A DNA stretch of 64,000 nt. Origin: JAFGKK01 sp964521085 (GTDB lineage: Bacteria; Chloroflexota; Anaerolineae; Anaerolineales; RBG-16-64-43). Of this stretch, positions 52,364 to 60,743 are shown piece by piece. The notes under the pieces were generated by a model that saw only the letters and a program-made list of their open reading frames with translations, was not told where the DNA came from and ran no database searches. Where the stretch lies: positions 68,565-132,564 of the forward strand of contig CAZFPL010000004.1 of NCBI GenBank assembly GCA_964521085.1, read 5' to 3'. Both the position numbers and the translations under genes were made by a program. Each line of letters opens with the position of its first letter. Position 1 is the first letter of the stretch.

Positions 52364-55300
52364 ATGCCCTCCGCAAAGAAACTTCGGTTACCGCGATCCG
52401 CGCAGGCCAAGAGAGGCAAGGCACCTGCGAGGAGCAAACGCACGCCTTCCGCAAGGAAACCCCGGCCACCGCGCTTGATGCAAGCGAAGAAAGGCAAGGC
52501 GCCTGATCACGAGGCGCTCGGCGAACAGGCGCTGGCCATGCGGTGTCAGAAGCGGTACAGCGAGGCGCTCGACCTATACCGGCAGGCCGCCAAAGCCGCC
52601 GCCTCCGCAGGCGATCGCGCCGCCGAGGCGAAATGGATCTCGAAGCAGGGGCAGATCCACCGCCTATGCAAAGACCCGGCTGCGGCCCAGGAAGCATTCG
52701 AAAACGCGCGGGCCATCTTCGCCTCGCTGGGGGCGACAGGTCTTGCAGGACTTGGCGACCAGGAGGGGAACCTTGGTCTTCTCGCCGCGGATCGAGGCAA
52801 CGACTTCGAGGCGGAGTTCGCCTACCGCCGGGCCATCGACCTATGTGAAGCCGCCGGAGACATGAGCGGGGTGAGTCTCTGGGCCAGTAACCTGGGCAAA
52901 GCCCTTTCGCGGCGGCGGCGCTATCAACGCGCATGGGACGCGTTCCGGAAATCCGTCGCGGCCGCCCAAAGCGCGCGCGACCCGTCTATGCTGGCGTCTG
53001 CAGCCATGCAGTGGAGCGGATCCTACAGCGCGGCGCATCGTTGGGGGGATGCCGCCGAGGCATTGGCGACCGCGGCTCGCGCCGCGCCCGACCCCAGGGA
53101 GAGGGCGCAATTAATCGGCGAGAGCCTGCGCGACTTGATGCGGGCAGGCGAATGGAAGCGCGCCCAGGCCATGTGCCCGGAGGTTCTCGAGATGTTGCGT
53201 GCGGGCGGCGCTCCCCCCGCGGCTTTCGAACAAATCGAGCAGATTAAACGGGACGCCGCCCAGGCGCTGGCCTCGCCGGCCAAGAGAACCGGCGGTCCGG
53301 CAGTCCGGCCGCTCGATGAGGTGGCGGTCGGTGCGATGGCCCACTACGAAAAAATGAACCAGCCGGGCGCGATGGGCTGGGTCGGGCACCTGATCTGCGA
53401 CATCCACTGGGCGCTGGGCGCGCCCGGGCTTCCCGGGTGGGAGCCATTCCTCTCCGAGCCCAACCTGTACTACCGCATCCTCGGAGATGTCATGTTCGCC
53501 ATGTGCAATGGGGGGCGGGCGGAGGAGAGCCTCGAGTTGTCACAGCGCTACAAGGGCGCTGCGTTCGCGCTGCCGTTCCTCGCGGCCGTCGAGCGCGCCA
53601 AGGATAATCCGCCCGAGGTGCGCCGGTACCTGGATGCGCTCGCCGCGCTGCGCGAAGCCGTTTCCGCGCTGGCAGCCGGGGACCCGCAAGCGTTCCACCC
53701 GCTTGCGCACCGCGTGCGTGCCGCGGGCGAGGCTCTGCTCGAGGCGGGTGAGTATCTCCATGATCGCGACCGGGGGATGCATGCGCGGCTGGGGGGTGTC
53801 GTGCCGCTTCGCCACCTGATCGATGCGCTGCCGGCGGGCGACCCGGTGGGCATCCTCGACTTCGTGGTGACGTCGAAGGGATTTCTCGCTCATCTGGTCG
53901 CACGGGAGGGGACAGAGGTCCGGGTGGTTCCGTTCGTCTCCGCTGACTTAAGCGCCGAGCTGGTCGATGAGCTTGCCATGATGTGGGGGCCGGAAATGGT
54001 GCACGCCTCCGACTTGGAACGCCAGCGGCAGGTTCTGGATCACATCGGCGAAGTGCTGCATGACAGGTTCTTCTGCAAGCTGGCCCACTGGCTCGCCGAG
54101 CACCGGATCGGGCAGGTCATCCTGGTGCCGGACCTTCTCACGCGCCACCTCCCGCTGCATCTCGCACGGGTGTGCGCCAAGGACATCACGATCCCGGGCG
54201 TTCCGGTTGCCGACGCCGAGTTCTTCTGCGAAGTTCTGCCGGTGGAATACGCCTCCTGCCTGCAGGCCGTGGCGCTTAGCCAGCAGCAGCGGAGGCCGCA
54301 GAATCTCGACCGCATCGCCTCCTTCTCCGACTCGAAGTCCGATCTGCCCGGAGCGCGGCACACCGGGCAATGGCTTGCGACGCGCATCGGCGGCGGCATC
54401 GAGTACCTCGACCGCAGAGGATCCGACGTCACGCGGGAAGCCGTGGAAGATGAGATGCGGCGGTCGAAGATCGTGATGATCGCCACGCACGGATGTTTTG
54501 ACACCGCTCATCCCGAGGCTTCGTTCCTGCAGCTTCACGATCACGACTGGACCGCCAAGGATATCGCCTCGCTGCCGCCGCTCGAACACAGCCCGGCGGT
54601 CGTGCTGGCCGCCTGCGAGATTGCCGCTGCCAAGCCCGGCGAAGATCCCGAGGCCGACGGAATACCCGGCGCGATGCTTTCGGCCGGCGCTGCGTTCGTG
54701 CTCGGGAGCCGGTGGCCCGTGGAGGACGTATCCATGGGCATTCTGATCGAGCGCTTCCTCCATCACATGACCAGGGTGGGCTTGCGGCCCGCGGCGGTAT
54801 TGTTCCGCGCGATAAAGGACCTTCGGAAGGTTGGGCGCGCCGAAGCCGTCGAGTGCTGCCGCGCCCTGCTCGATCAGATGGCGAAGGATGGAACGCGGGA
54901 ACAGATGCCCGATGCGTACGCCAAGCTCGACTGGTATGCACTGCAGCTCGAGAGCGGCGGCAAGGAGCACCCATTCGCGGCGCCGGCCTGCTGGGGCGGT
55001 GTCGTGGTGACCGGCAGCGGATGGAACGGGCTCGCCGGCGGCGTCGCCGGCGGCGTGCACGCCGTCGAGGGGCTGATGCAGCTCGAGCAGGCGCGGGCGC
55101 TGCTCGAAAGTGGGCAGGCGGCGGAGGCGAGAATGCAGCTCGCCGGCATGCTCGGCGGCTGCGACGGGATAGTACGCGCGCAGGCCCTCGAACTGCTGGC
55201 GGCTGCCATTGTCGAGAGCGCGCATCCCGCGTGCCGCAAGACCGCCCACGCGGAGGCAATCCGTTGGCTCGACGAGGCGGGGTTCGTGGCGCGCGCCGAG

Positions 55301-55369
55301 CAGCGGCCGCAGCTCCTGAGGAATATCAAAGCGACGCGGGCAAAACTCGAACTGCTGCAGGAGGGCTGA
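52364..55369 (+). CDS. TPR-CHAT protease
   Basis: A 1001-residue protein. Residues 1-50 are basic and contain an internal duplication (PSAKKLRLPRSAQAKRGKAP, then PSARKPRPPRLMQAKKGKAP). Residues about 50-300 form four to five TPR-like helical pairs. The CHAT protease domain lies at about 480-870. It has catalytic His709 in IVMIATHGCFD and Cys751 in VVLAACEIAAAKPGEDPEADG, and the block MLSAGAAFVLGSRWPVEDVS. A helical tail follows. CHAT proteases with TPRs act as sensors or executors in several immune systems, including Craspase and gasdermin systems. It sits between the caspase and gasdermin genes, with gaps of four and two bases. Confidence 0.92.
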   Translation: MPSAKKLRLPRSAQAKRGKAPARSKRTPSARKPRPPRLMQAKKGKAPDHEALGEQALAMRCQKRYSEALDLYRQAAKAAASAGDRAAEAKWISKQGQIHRLCKDPAAAQEAFENARAIFASLGATGLAGLGDQEGNLGLLAADRGNDFEAEFAYRRAIDLCEAAGDMSGVSLWASNLGKALSRRRRYQRAWDAFRKSVAAAQSARDPSMLASAAMQWSGSYSAAHRWGDAAEALATAARAAPDPRERAQLIGESLRDLMRAGEWKRAQAMCPEVLEMLRAGGAPPAAFEQIEQIKRDAAQALASPAKRTGGPAVRPLDEVAVGAMAHYEKMNQPGAMGWVGHLICDIHWALGAPGLPGWEPFLSEPNLYYRILGDVMFAMCNGGRAEESLELSQRYKGAAFALPFLAAVERAKDNPPEVRRYLDALAALREAVSALAAGDPQAFHPLAHRVRAAGEALLEAGEYLHDRDRGMHARLGGVVPLRHLIDALPAGDPVGILDFVVTSKGFLAHLVAREGTEVRVVPFVSADLSAELVDELAMMWGPEMVHASDLERQRQVLDHIGEVLHDRFFCKLAHWLAEHRIGQVILVPDLLTRHLPLHLARVCAKDITIPGVPVADAEFFCEVLPVEYASCLQAVALSQQQRRPQNLDRIASFSDSKSDLPGARHTGQWLATRIGGGIEYLDRRGSDVTREAVEDEMRRSKIVMIATHGCFDTAHPEASFLQLHDHDWTAKDIASLPPLEHSPAVVLAACEIAAAKPGEDPEADGIPGAMLSAGAAFVLGSRWPVEDVSMGILIERFLHHMTRVGLRPAAVLFRAIKDLRKVGRAEAVECCRALLDQMAKDGTREQMPDAYAKLDWYALQLESGGKEHPFAAPACWGGVVVTGSGWNGLAGGVAGGVHAVEGLMQLEQARALLESGQAAEARMQLAGMLGGCDGIVRAQALELLAAAIVESAHPACRKTAHAEAIRWLDEAGFVARAEQRPQLLRNIKATRAKLELLQEG

Positions 55370-55371
55370 TT

Positions 55372-56181
55372 ATGTGCAAGCGCGATGCGGCGTCACGCGA
55401 TCCGCTGTTGAGGCTCTTTCTGGAGAAATACCATCTCAATCTGTTGTCGGTGCCGCGCGAGAACTCCGATGTCGGCGACCTCTACATCCACGACGGTAAA
55501 CGCACCGGATCGCCGGGGAAGCTGGCTTCGTTCCTGGCCCGGCCGTTCCAGATGCCTACCATTACGCGCGGCGAGGAACTGGCTTCGATCGCCGGCAACC
55601 TTTCCAACGGCGTGAAAATCGACGCCGGGTTCGGCCTGCTCGAGGTTTTCCTCATCGCTCTGGGCGCGGCGTTTCCCATCTCGAAGGCCAAGGCCCACTG
55701 GGAGTCGAAGGGGGTGCATACCCTGCGCTTCAAAGTGGAAGGCGCGAGGCGCGACAGTGTGGATATCGGCCGGCTCGGGCTGGCGCTCATCGACAACAAC
55801 CTCTCTGCGGCGCATCCGCTGTACGACGAAAAGAGCCGCTACTACCTCGTGACCGGCGTCGCGCGAAGCAAATCGCTGACCGTCCTCTTCGAGGACGAGC
55901 GGGGCATGGGAATCGACCTGGGCGCCGACGTCATCGGGATCGGAAATGTGAATGCCGGAGTAGGCGTCACCAAAGGCGCCGGCGGCGAGGTTACGTTCGA
56001 CGGCCCGAAGCTTTTGGCCTTCGGCGTGGAGTTGTACGAACTGTTCGTGCGCGGGGATCGCATCCGGCTGCGGCTGCCCGCTGTCGCCGTCAACGTGCGC
56101 GGCGCCGGGGCGCCGGCCGGCCGGCCCCAGCCCGCCTTCATCGGCGGAGCCGACGCAGATGTGTTTATGGATCTCGAGTAG
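55372..56181 (+). CDS. bacterial gasdermin-like pore-forming protein
   Basis: A 269-residue protein with the layout of bacterial gasdermins. Cys2 lies next to the initiator Met (gasdermins carry an N-terminal palmitoylated Cys). The DPLLRLFLEKYHLNLLSVPR start is followed by an amphipathic segment (GFGLLEVFLIALGAAFP). Strand pairs typical of the pore domain follow: YYLVTGVARSKSLTVLFEDE and EVTFDGPKLLAFGVELYELF. A short tail after about residue 240 would be the autoinhibitory peptide; Arg243 and Arg251 are possible cleavage sites for a basic-P1 caspase. Two proteases are encoded directly upstream, as in known gasdermin loci. The start at 55372 has GGAGGG upstream. Confidence 0.82.
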   Translation: MCKRDAASRDPLLRLFLEKYHLNLLSVPRENSDVGDLYIHDGKRTGSPGKLASFLARPFQMPTITRGEELASIAGNLSNGVKIDAGFGLLEVFLIALGAAFPISKAKAHWESKGVHTLRFKVEGARRDSVDIGRLGLALIDNNLSAAHPLYDEKSRYYLVTGVARSKSLTVLFEDERGMGIDLGADVIGIGNVNAGVGVTKGAGGEVTFDGPKLLAFGVELYELFVRGDRIRLRLPAVAVNVRGAGAPAGRPQPAFIGGADADVFMDLE

Positions 56182-56193
56182 GAGGGATAAACC

Positions 56194-56574
56194 ATGTCCG
56201 ATGCGTACGCCATCGATCGATTCCAGGAGGCGGTGGAGCGGTTCTGCAAACTCGAGGAGAAGCTGCGTGAGAAAATCAGCAGCGTGGACCCCAAGAAGAT
56301 CGACGCCGTGCTCATCGATCTTTCGGCGGCCATCCCGGGCCTGAGCGGCGAAGACCTGGGCCGGGCGCTGGTGTTCAAGGCCTACGCTTTCCACTGGCGC
56401 TTCCTGACGGAACTCGGCAAGAAGAGCATGTTCGAAGTGCTCGACGTCCCCGTAGATCCCAGGCTTGTGGAATCGCTCGCAGAGGCCCGGAAGGGCCGCG
56501 AACTACTGCGGACCCCCCACGACCTTAAGTGGGCCGAGGAGACGGTGCATCAGCTGGAGGAGTACATGCGCTGA
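56194..56574 (+). CDS. small helical protein, fourth gene of the gasdermin operon
   Basis: A 126-residue, soluble, almost wholly alpha-helical protein that I do not recognise. Predicted helices: residues 5-30, 34-46, 53-80, 88-105 and 109-126. The composition is charged with no cysteine pattern beyond Cys18 and no catalytic motif. AGGAGGGA precedes the ATG, 12 bases after the gasdermin stop. Its size and helical bundle would suit a death-fold-like adaptor, an inhibitor/immunity protein or a sensor subunit; nothing in the sequence decides between these. Confidence 0.75.
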   Translation: MSDAYAIDRFQEAVERFCKLEEKLREKISSVDPKKIDAVLIDLSAAIPGLSGEDLGRALVFKAYAFHWRFLTELGKKSMFEVLDVPVDPRLVESLAEARKGRELLRTPHDLKWAEETVHQLEEYMR

Positions 56575-56918
56575 GTGTCCGCTTCGGCTGCAAAGCTATC
56601 GAAGGGGTGCTTGCCACAGGCGGGGAGAGGGGGCGGGTGGATGTTTTCAAAAAGCGGAGAAAGGCAAGACAGCAAAGGCAATTAAAATGCGTTATGAAGC
56701 CGATGAGCTGATGGTGGAGATGGTATTCGGAAATAAAAGCAGAGTAATGCGATGAGAGGGTTTTAAATGGAAAAAATTCCGTCTAATACACCTGTACGGC
56801 GATTTAGATGGAATTAAGTAAGTCTACAGGACTTAGGAACGGAAAAAGTTCCGGTTAAACGCTAGTTGGGCCGTTCGTAAATTGAGTATGGACATTAACC
56901 ATCAATAGTCACCTAAAA
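56575..56918 (+). other. gap between the gasdermin operon and the cassette-like genes
   Basis: No supported gene. Hairpin TTCCGTCTAA/TTAGATGGAA spans about 56784-56815, and GGAAC/GTTCC at about 56836-56852. GTTGGGC at 56865-56871, preceded by GGTTAAACGCTA, resembles the 3' core (GTTRRRY) of an att site and would be the left edge of the first cassette. Confidence 0.5.
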
Positions 56919-58163
56919 ATGTTAACCGTTTTACGCCAACGCAATTTTTCATTACTCTGGTTTGCCGGCCTTATTTCCATAACCGGCAATTGGACGCTAA
57001 ACGTCGCCCTCCCTTTCTACGTCTACCAAATGACCGGTTCAGCTCTTGCTACCGGTCTGATGTTTATGGCTCGTACCTTGCCGGGCGTATTGTTTGGCAG
57101 CGTGGCAGGCGTTTTTGTAGATCGTTGGAATCGCAAATGGACAATGGTTATTGTCAATGTGTTGGCGACCTTTCTAGTTTTGCTTTTGCTTGCCGTAAAG
57201 TCCACCCCATGGTTGTGGGTTGTATACTTGGTAGCTTTTATCGAGTCATCTATTATGCAGTTCTTTGCCCCGTCTGAAAAAGCGCTTCTTCCGCGCTTGG
57301 TGGCGGAAAAGCACCTGGTAACGGCAAATTCACTTAGCGCATTAAACGTTAGTCTGGGTATGCTGATTGGCCCTGCTATTGGCGGGGCATTAATGGGGTT
57401 GACAGGTCTGATCAGTGTGGTGCTATTTGATAGTGCGTCTTACCTTATTGCCGGAGCAATGATAATCCTGATCTCGTGGTCACCGGATATAACCACAAAG
57501 AAGCGTGAATCCGCGAATACTTTCAGAACTATGTGGGGCATCTGGAGAGACTGGCTTGACGGGCTGAAACTGGTGAAAAAGAGCCGACCAATTAACACCG
57601 TCTTTGTCGCGGTGATAATCGCCATGTTGGGCGAGGGAATTATACAGGCTCTATTGGTCCTTTTAGTAAAGCTATTAAAGGGTGGGGCAATGGAATTCGG
57701 ATGGCTGCTGACTTTTAGGGGTTTGGGTGGATTGCTCGGTGGGCTTATCTTTGGGCGCATTGGCACTTCTGTCCAGCCACATCGTATCTTCCCATGGACA
57801 CTTGTAGGAATGGGATCTCTTTTTCTCGTTATAGTCAACTATCCAGTGTTTATATTGGCTTTGATAATCCTTTGTCTAGTTGGTATATTTGCAGTAGGCG
57901 CAAATGTTACTTCAACAACGATGCTCCAAAATTCCGTATCCAACAACTATCTGGGCCGCATTTTCGGCCTCTTGGGGATGGTCTCGGCCCTTATGATACT
58001 CATTGGGCAAGGATCAGCAAGCTTTTTGGCGGACCGTTGGGGTGTAGTGGTATTGCTGAATATTGGGAGCGGACTCTATATCTTATCGGGATTGATTCCT
58101 CTTGCGATGTTGAGAAATTATTCCGGCTTAGTCAGTGATAAATCCGATTTATTGAAAACATAA
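56919..58163 (+). CDS. MFS transporter in cassette-like context
   Basis: A 414-residue MFS_3-type carrier with 12 helices: LRQRNFSLLWFAGLISITGNW at the start, then GVFVDRWNRKWTMV as the A-like loop. Codon and base use are clearly more AT-rich than in the genes before 56.6 kb, pointing to acquisition. No ribosome site precedes the ATG, which is common for cassette genes read from an external promoter. The stop is five bases before an attC-like 5' end. Probable drug efflux; substrate unknown. Confidence 0.85.
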   Translation: MLTVLRQRNFSLLWFAGLISITGNWTLNVALPFYVYQMTGSALATGLMFMARTLPGVLFGSVAGVFVDRWNRKWTMVIVNVLATFLVLLLLAVKSTPWLWVVYLVAFIESSIMQFFAPSEKALLPRLVAEKHLVTANSLSALNVSLGMLIGPAIGGALMGLTGLISVVLFDSASYLIAGAMIILISWSPDITTKKRESANTFRTMWGIWRDWLDGLKLVKKSRPINTVFVAVIIAMLGEGIIQALLVLLVKLLKGGAMEFGWLLTFRGLGGLLGGLIFGRIGTSVQPHRIFPWTLVGMGSLFLVIVNYPVFILALIILCLVGIFAVGANVTSTTMLQNSVSNNYLGRIFGLLGMVSALMILIGQGSASFLADRWGVVVLLNIGSGLYILSGLIPLAMLRNYSGLVSDKSDLLKT

Positions 58164-58167
58164 AACG

Positions 58168-58578
58168 GGCTAACAAGTGCGTGCAGCCGATCCCCGCCAA
58201 GAACTCCCTCGCTTCGTGAACACGCCACTTCCATAAATCGGAAGTGACGTATTGCCATCCAATAACAAAACCGATGGCAACATGCTTCCCCCGCTTCGCG
58301 AGGGCAAGCGCGAGGGTAGGCTTCGGCTTTGAGTCTTCGATGGTTCCTCCCACGATGACATTTCAAGTAAAATGAACCTAGTCATATATAGTCGGCCAAA
58401 CCGCCCCCGCTCCCCCCGCATAAAGCGCGGGGCGGACGCATTCAAAACTGCTCAAAGAGCAAAGGCGAGCAGTTTTGCTTCCCCCGCTTCGTAAACATCA
58501 CCACTCAAAGAGCAGAACCGATTGGTGATACTTCGCAGGGGCAGGCGCGGGGACAAGCTGAACCGCCAGCCGTTGGGC
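58168..58578 (+). repeat. attC-like composite repeat B
   Basis: Left end GGCTAACAAGTGCGTGCAGC at 58168-58187 resembles an attC R''/L'' pair (RYYYAAC, then TGCAGC). The right end is GCTGAACCGCCAGCC-GTTGGGC at 58557-58578 (L' and a perfect GTTRRRY R'). TGCAGC and GCTGAA are near-complements. The interior holds at least four hairpins, including TTGCCATC/GATGGCAA and AAAACTGCTC/GAGCAGTTTT. At 411 bases it is long for one attC and may contain inserted elements. Confidence 0.7.
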
Positions 58579-58586
58579 GGCTGCCT

Positions 58587-59237
58587 ATGTCAATGGGTAT
58601 GGAAATAATCAAACTGGATCCACTAAAAGTAAAAAAAGCATCTACTGTTTTATCGGCGTCATTTTTTGATTACCCGATGTTTACTTTCTATTTTCCTGAT
58701 CCCAAGAGACGAACTCGCTACCTGTCGTGGTACTTTCGGAATATATTGAACTGCGCACTGCGTTATGGCGAAGTCTATACAACACCTGAGATTTCAGGTG
58801 TGATTTTTATCCTCCCACCGGGTCATACGAAAATATCGATGTGGGAATATATCCAGAGTGGTTTTTTACTGACACCATTCGTGTTGGGTTTCCGAAATTA
58901 TCAGCGGTCGATGGATTGTGAGAATTTTGTGGGATTTACCCAGGAAAAATTAATGAAAAACCAGCCGCACTATTACTTATGGGGTCTGGCGGTTGATCCC
59001 CATCAAAAGGCAAAAGGAATCGGTACGGCTCTGATGCTTCCAGTTCTTGCGAAAGCCGATGCCAAGAAAATACCTATTTACCTGGAAACACACGATGAGA
59101 AAAATGTCCGGTATTATCAAAGACATGGTTTTAAACTCATATATACAGACAGGATTCCAAAATACGAGTTGCCCATTTGGTGTATGATGCGGGAGCCAGT
59201 CTACGATGTGTTAATGAGTTGTAGGATAGTAAAGTGA
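58587..59237 (+). CDS. GNAT family N-acetyltransferase in cassette-like context
   Basis: A 216-residue acetyltransferase. YLWGLAVDPHQKAKGIGTALMLPVL gives strand 4 and the acetyl-CoA loop (in parts), and NVRYYQRHGFKLIYTD is the closing block. The FFDYPMFTFYFPDP N-terminal is typical of a GNAT group common in environmental bacteria. AT-rich like its neighbours. It lies nine bases after the end of repeat B and 30 bases before repeat C, as expected for a cassette. Start could be 58587, 58593 or 58599. Confidence 0.85.
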   Translation: MSMGMEIIKLDPLKVKKASTVLSASFFDYPMFTFYFPDPKRRTRYLSWYFRNILNCALRYGEVYTTPEISGVIFILPPGHTKISMWEYIQSGFLLTPFVLGFRNYQRSMDCENFVGFTQEKLMKNQPHYYLWGLAVDPHQKAKGIGTALMLPVLAKADAKKIPIYLETHDEKNVRYYQRHGFKLIYTDRIPKYELPIWCMMREPVYDVLMSCRIVK

Positions 59238-59267
59238 ATGTGAGTCAGTTATTCAAACCTGCTTAAC

Positions 59268-59480
59268 GCCCAACATGTGCGTGCAGAGGATTTGGCCCCC
59301 CCGCTACGCATTCATGTTGCCATCCAATAACAGAACCGATGGCAACATGCTTCGCGAGGGTGAACGCGAGGGCAAGCTTCGGCTTGGAGTCTTCGTTGGT
59401 ATGTGCTTCGGAGGCGGAATAAGTATAATGAACCTAGTAGTGCACAGCCGGCCAAGCGGCTGATGAGCAGGCCTTTGGGC
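59268..59480 (+). repeat. attC-like composite repeat C
   Basis: Left end GCCCAACATGTGCGTGCAGA at 59268-59287 has a perfect RYYYAAC core. Right end GCTGA-N10-TTTGGGC at 59459-59480. The interior has the GTTGCCATC/GATGGCAAC hairpin with loop CAATAACAGAACC and the CGCGAGGGCAAGC block. A TATAAT at 59424-59429 could act as an outward -10 element for the next gene. Confidence 0.75.
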
Positions 59481-59511
59481 AATATATTGGAAAATTTATA
59501 TAGGACTTAAT

Positions 59512-60357
59512 ATGCAAAAGCTATGTAGCTCCACCAATAATCGAATATTTCTCTACATAATATTTTTTATTATGATGGAAATTCCATTTTCTCAGGTTAA
59601 AGCCGATCCAATAGGAATTGAGCCTTTGGAGATTAACATAAGAATTGTCAAGAATGGTTTTCCATATTTACATCCAACCGATCTACACTTATATTGTATA
59701 TGACATAATTTTCAGGGACACGAGTATCAAAAAACAACATCATATACCTGTATTGATGAGTGTAAATTATTCAACGATGAGAATATCTCTGGTAGTACTT
59801 GCAGTTTGGTAATTATTCCATCGACCGAAGAGAAATTTATTATTCCAAAATTCGTGAATAATGGGCTGTATTCTGGATATTCTTCCATAATTGATATTGA
59901 ATCACAAACATGTGAAATTACTTCTTGGGAATTAATTGATCCAATAAAATTCAAGGACCATTATTGTGAGTATAAGGGTACTACATCAATAATAACGAAT
60001 ATATTCAAGAGTACATTAATGATCGCAATAATCCTTGTTATTTTTTTGGAAACATTGATAATAATAATTATTAATATTAAAAACATAGGGCAGAATAAAG
60101 TACTTGCAATTAACATAATAATTGCAGTATCCATTGTCAATCTACTTACTTTGCCATTATTTTGGTATGCGTTTCCAAAAAAATTAAATATTATACATTT
60201 GGAACCCAAATTGTTTGTTCCAATAATTGAGATAGTAATAATAATAATTGAGTCAATATTTTATAAAGTGTTTCTACGAGTATCATATAAAAAAGCAATT
60301 ATAATTTCAGTAATAGCAAATGCCATATCATATTTGGCTGGAGAGATAATATTCTAA
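59512..60357 (+). pseudogene. membrane protein with in-frame TGA, AT-rich cassette gene
   Basis: One frame runs from the ATG at 59512 to the TAA at 60355-60357 with a single TGA at 59701-59703. The first part has a signal peptide ending SQVKADP; after the TGA a cysteine-bearing domain (YTCIDECK) leads to three to four helices. It shares its layout and late blocks with the intact 30520-31500 protein (NLLTLPLF against NLLTRPLL; ANAISYLAGE against LNAASFGIGL). Very AT-rich, unlike its homologue. A nonsense mutation is the simplest reading. Confidence 0.7.
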
Positions 60358-60455
60358 ATATGGATAAATAGTATTTAATTAATTGGAACAATGGGAAAAT
60401 AATTTATGGGAAATCGGTAATTATCTGCGAAAAATTATTAATAAATCAATGTTTA

Positions 60456-60614
60456 CCAAACCAGCGCATGCAGCCTGCGCCCGCTAGGATCGCGCGGGCG
60501 TAGGCTTTGGCCTTCGGCTTGAAGTATTCGTTGGTATGTTCTTCGGGTAAGGACAAGTATAATGTTACTAATCCTGCAGGTCTGGTCAAACCGCTGAAGC
60601 GCAGGCTGTTGAAA
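60456..60614 (+). repeat. attC-like composite repeat D
   Basis: Left end ACCAAACCAGCGCATGCAGC at 60456-60475 aligns with the left ends of B and C. Right end GCTGA-N10-GTTGAAA at 60593-60614. It is the most compact copy (159 bases), close to the normal attC size range. The flanks 60358-60455 and 60615-60743 show no gene. Confidence 0.7.
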
Positions 60615-60743
60615 TCTTTTGCAAGCCCCTTGCATGTACAATTAATAGCGGCAAGTTTCAGAAACCTAGTTTATGGCAAGTGGATATCTAGTGCGTGCAA
60701 TACTATCTGCGAGATAACTCTCGCTCTATCATTTGGAGATACC

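Noticed and set aside
54712..55371. Upstream extension of the gasdermin-like frame
   Set aside because: It overlaps the CHAT gene in another frame, is low-complexity Arg/Gly-rich, and a strong ribosome site precedes the ATG at 55372.
59701..59703. Selenocysteine codon in the cassette membrane protein
   Set aside because: No homologue cysteine at this position could be shown, and the following A/T-rich sequence has no clear selenocysteine-insertion hairpin.
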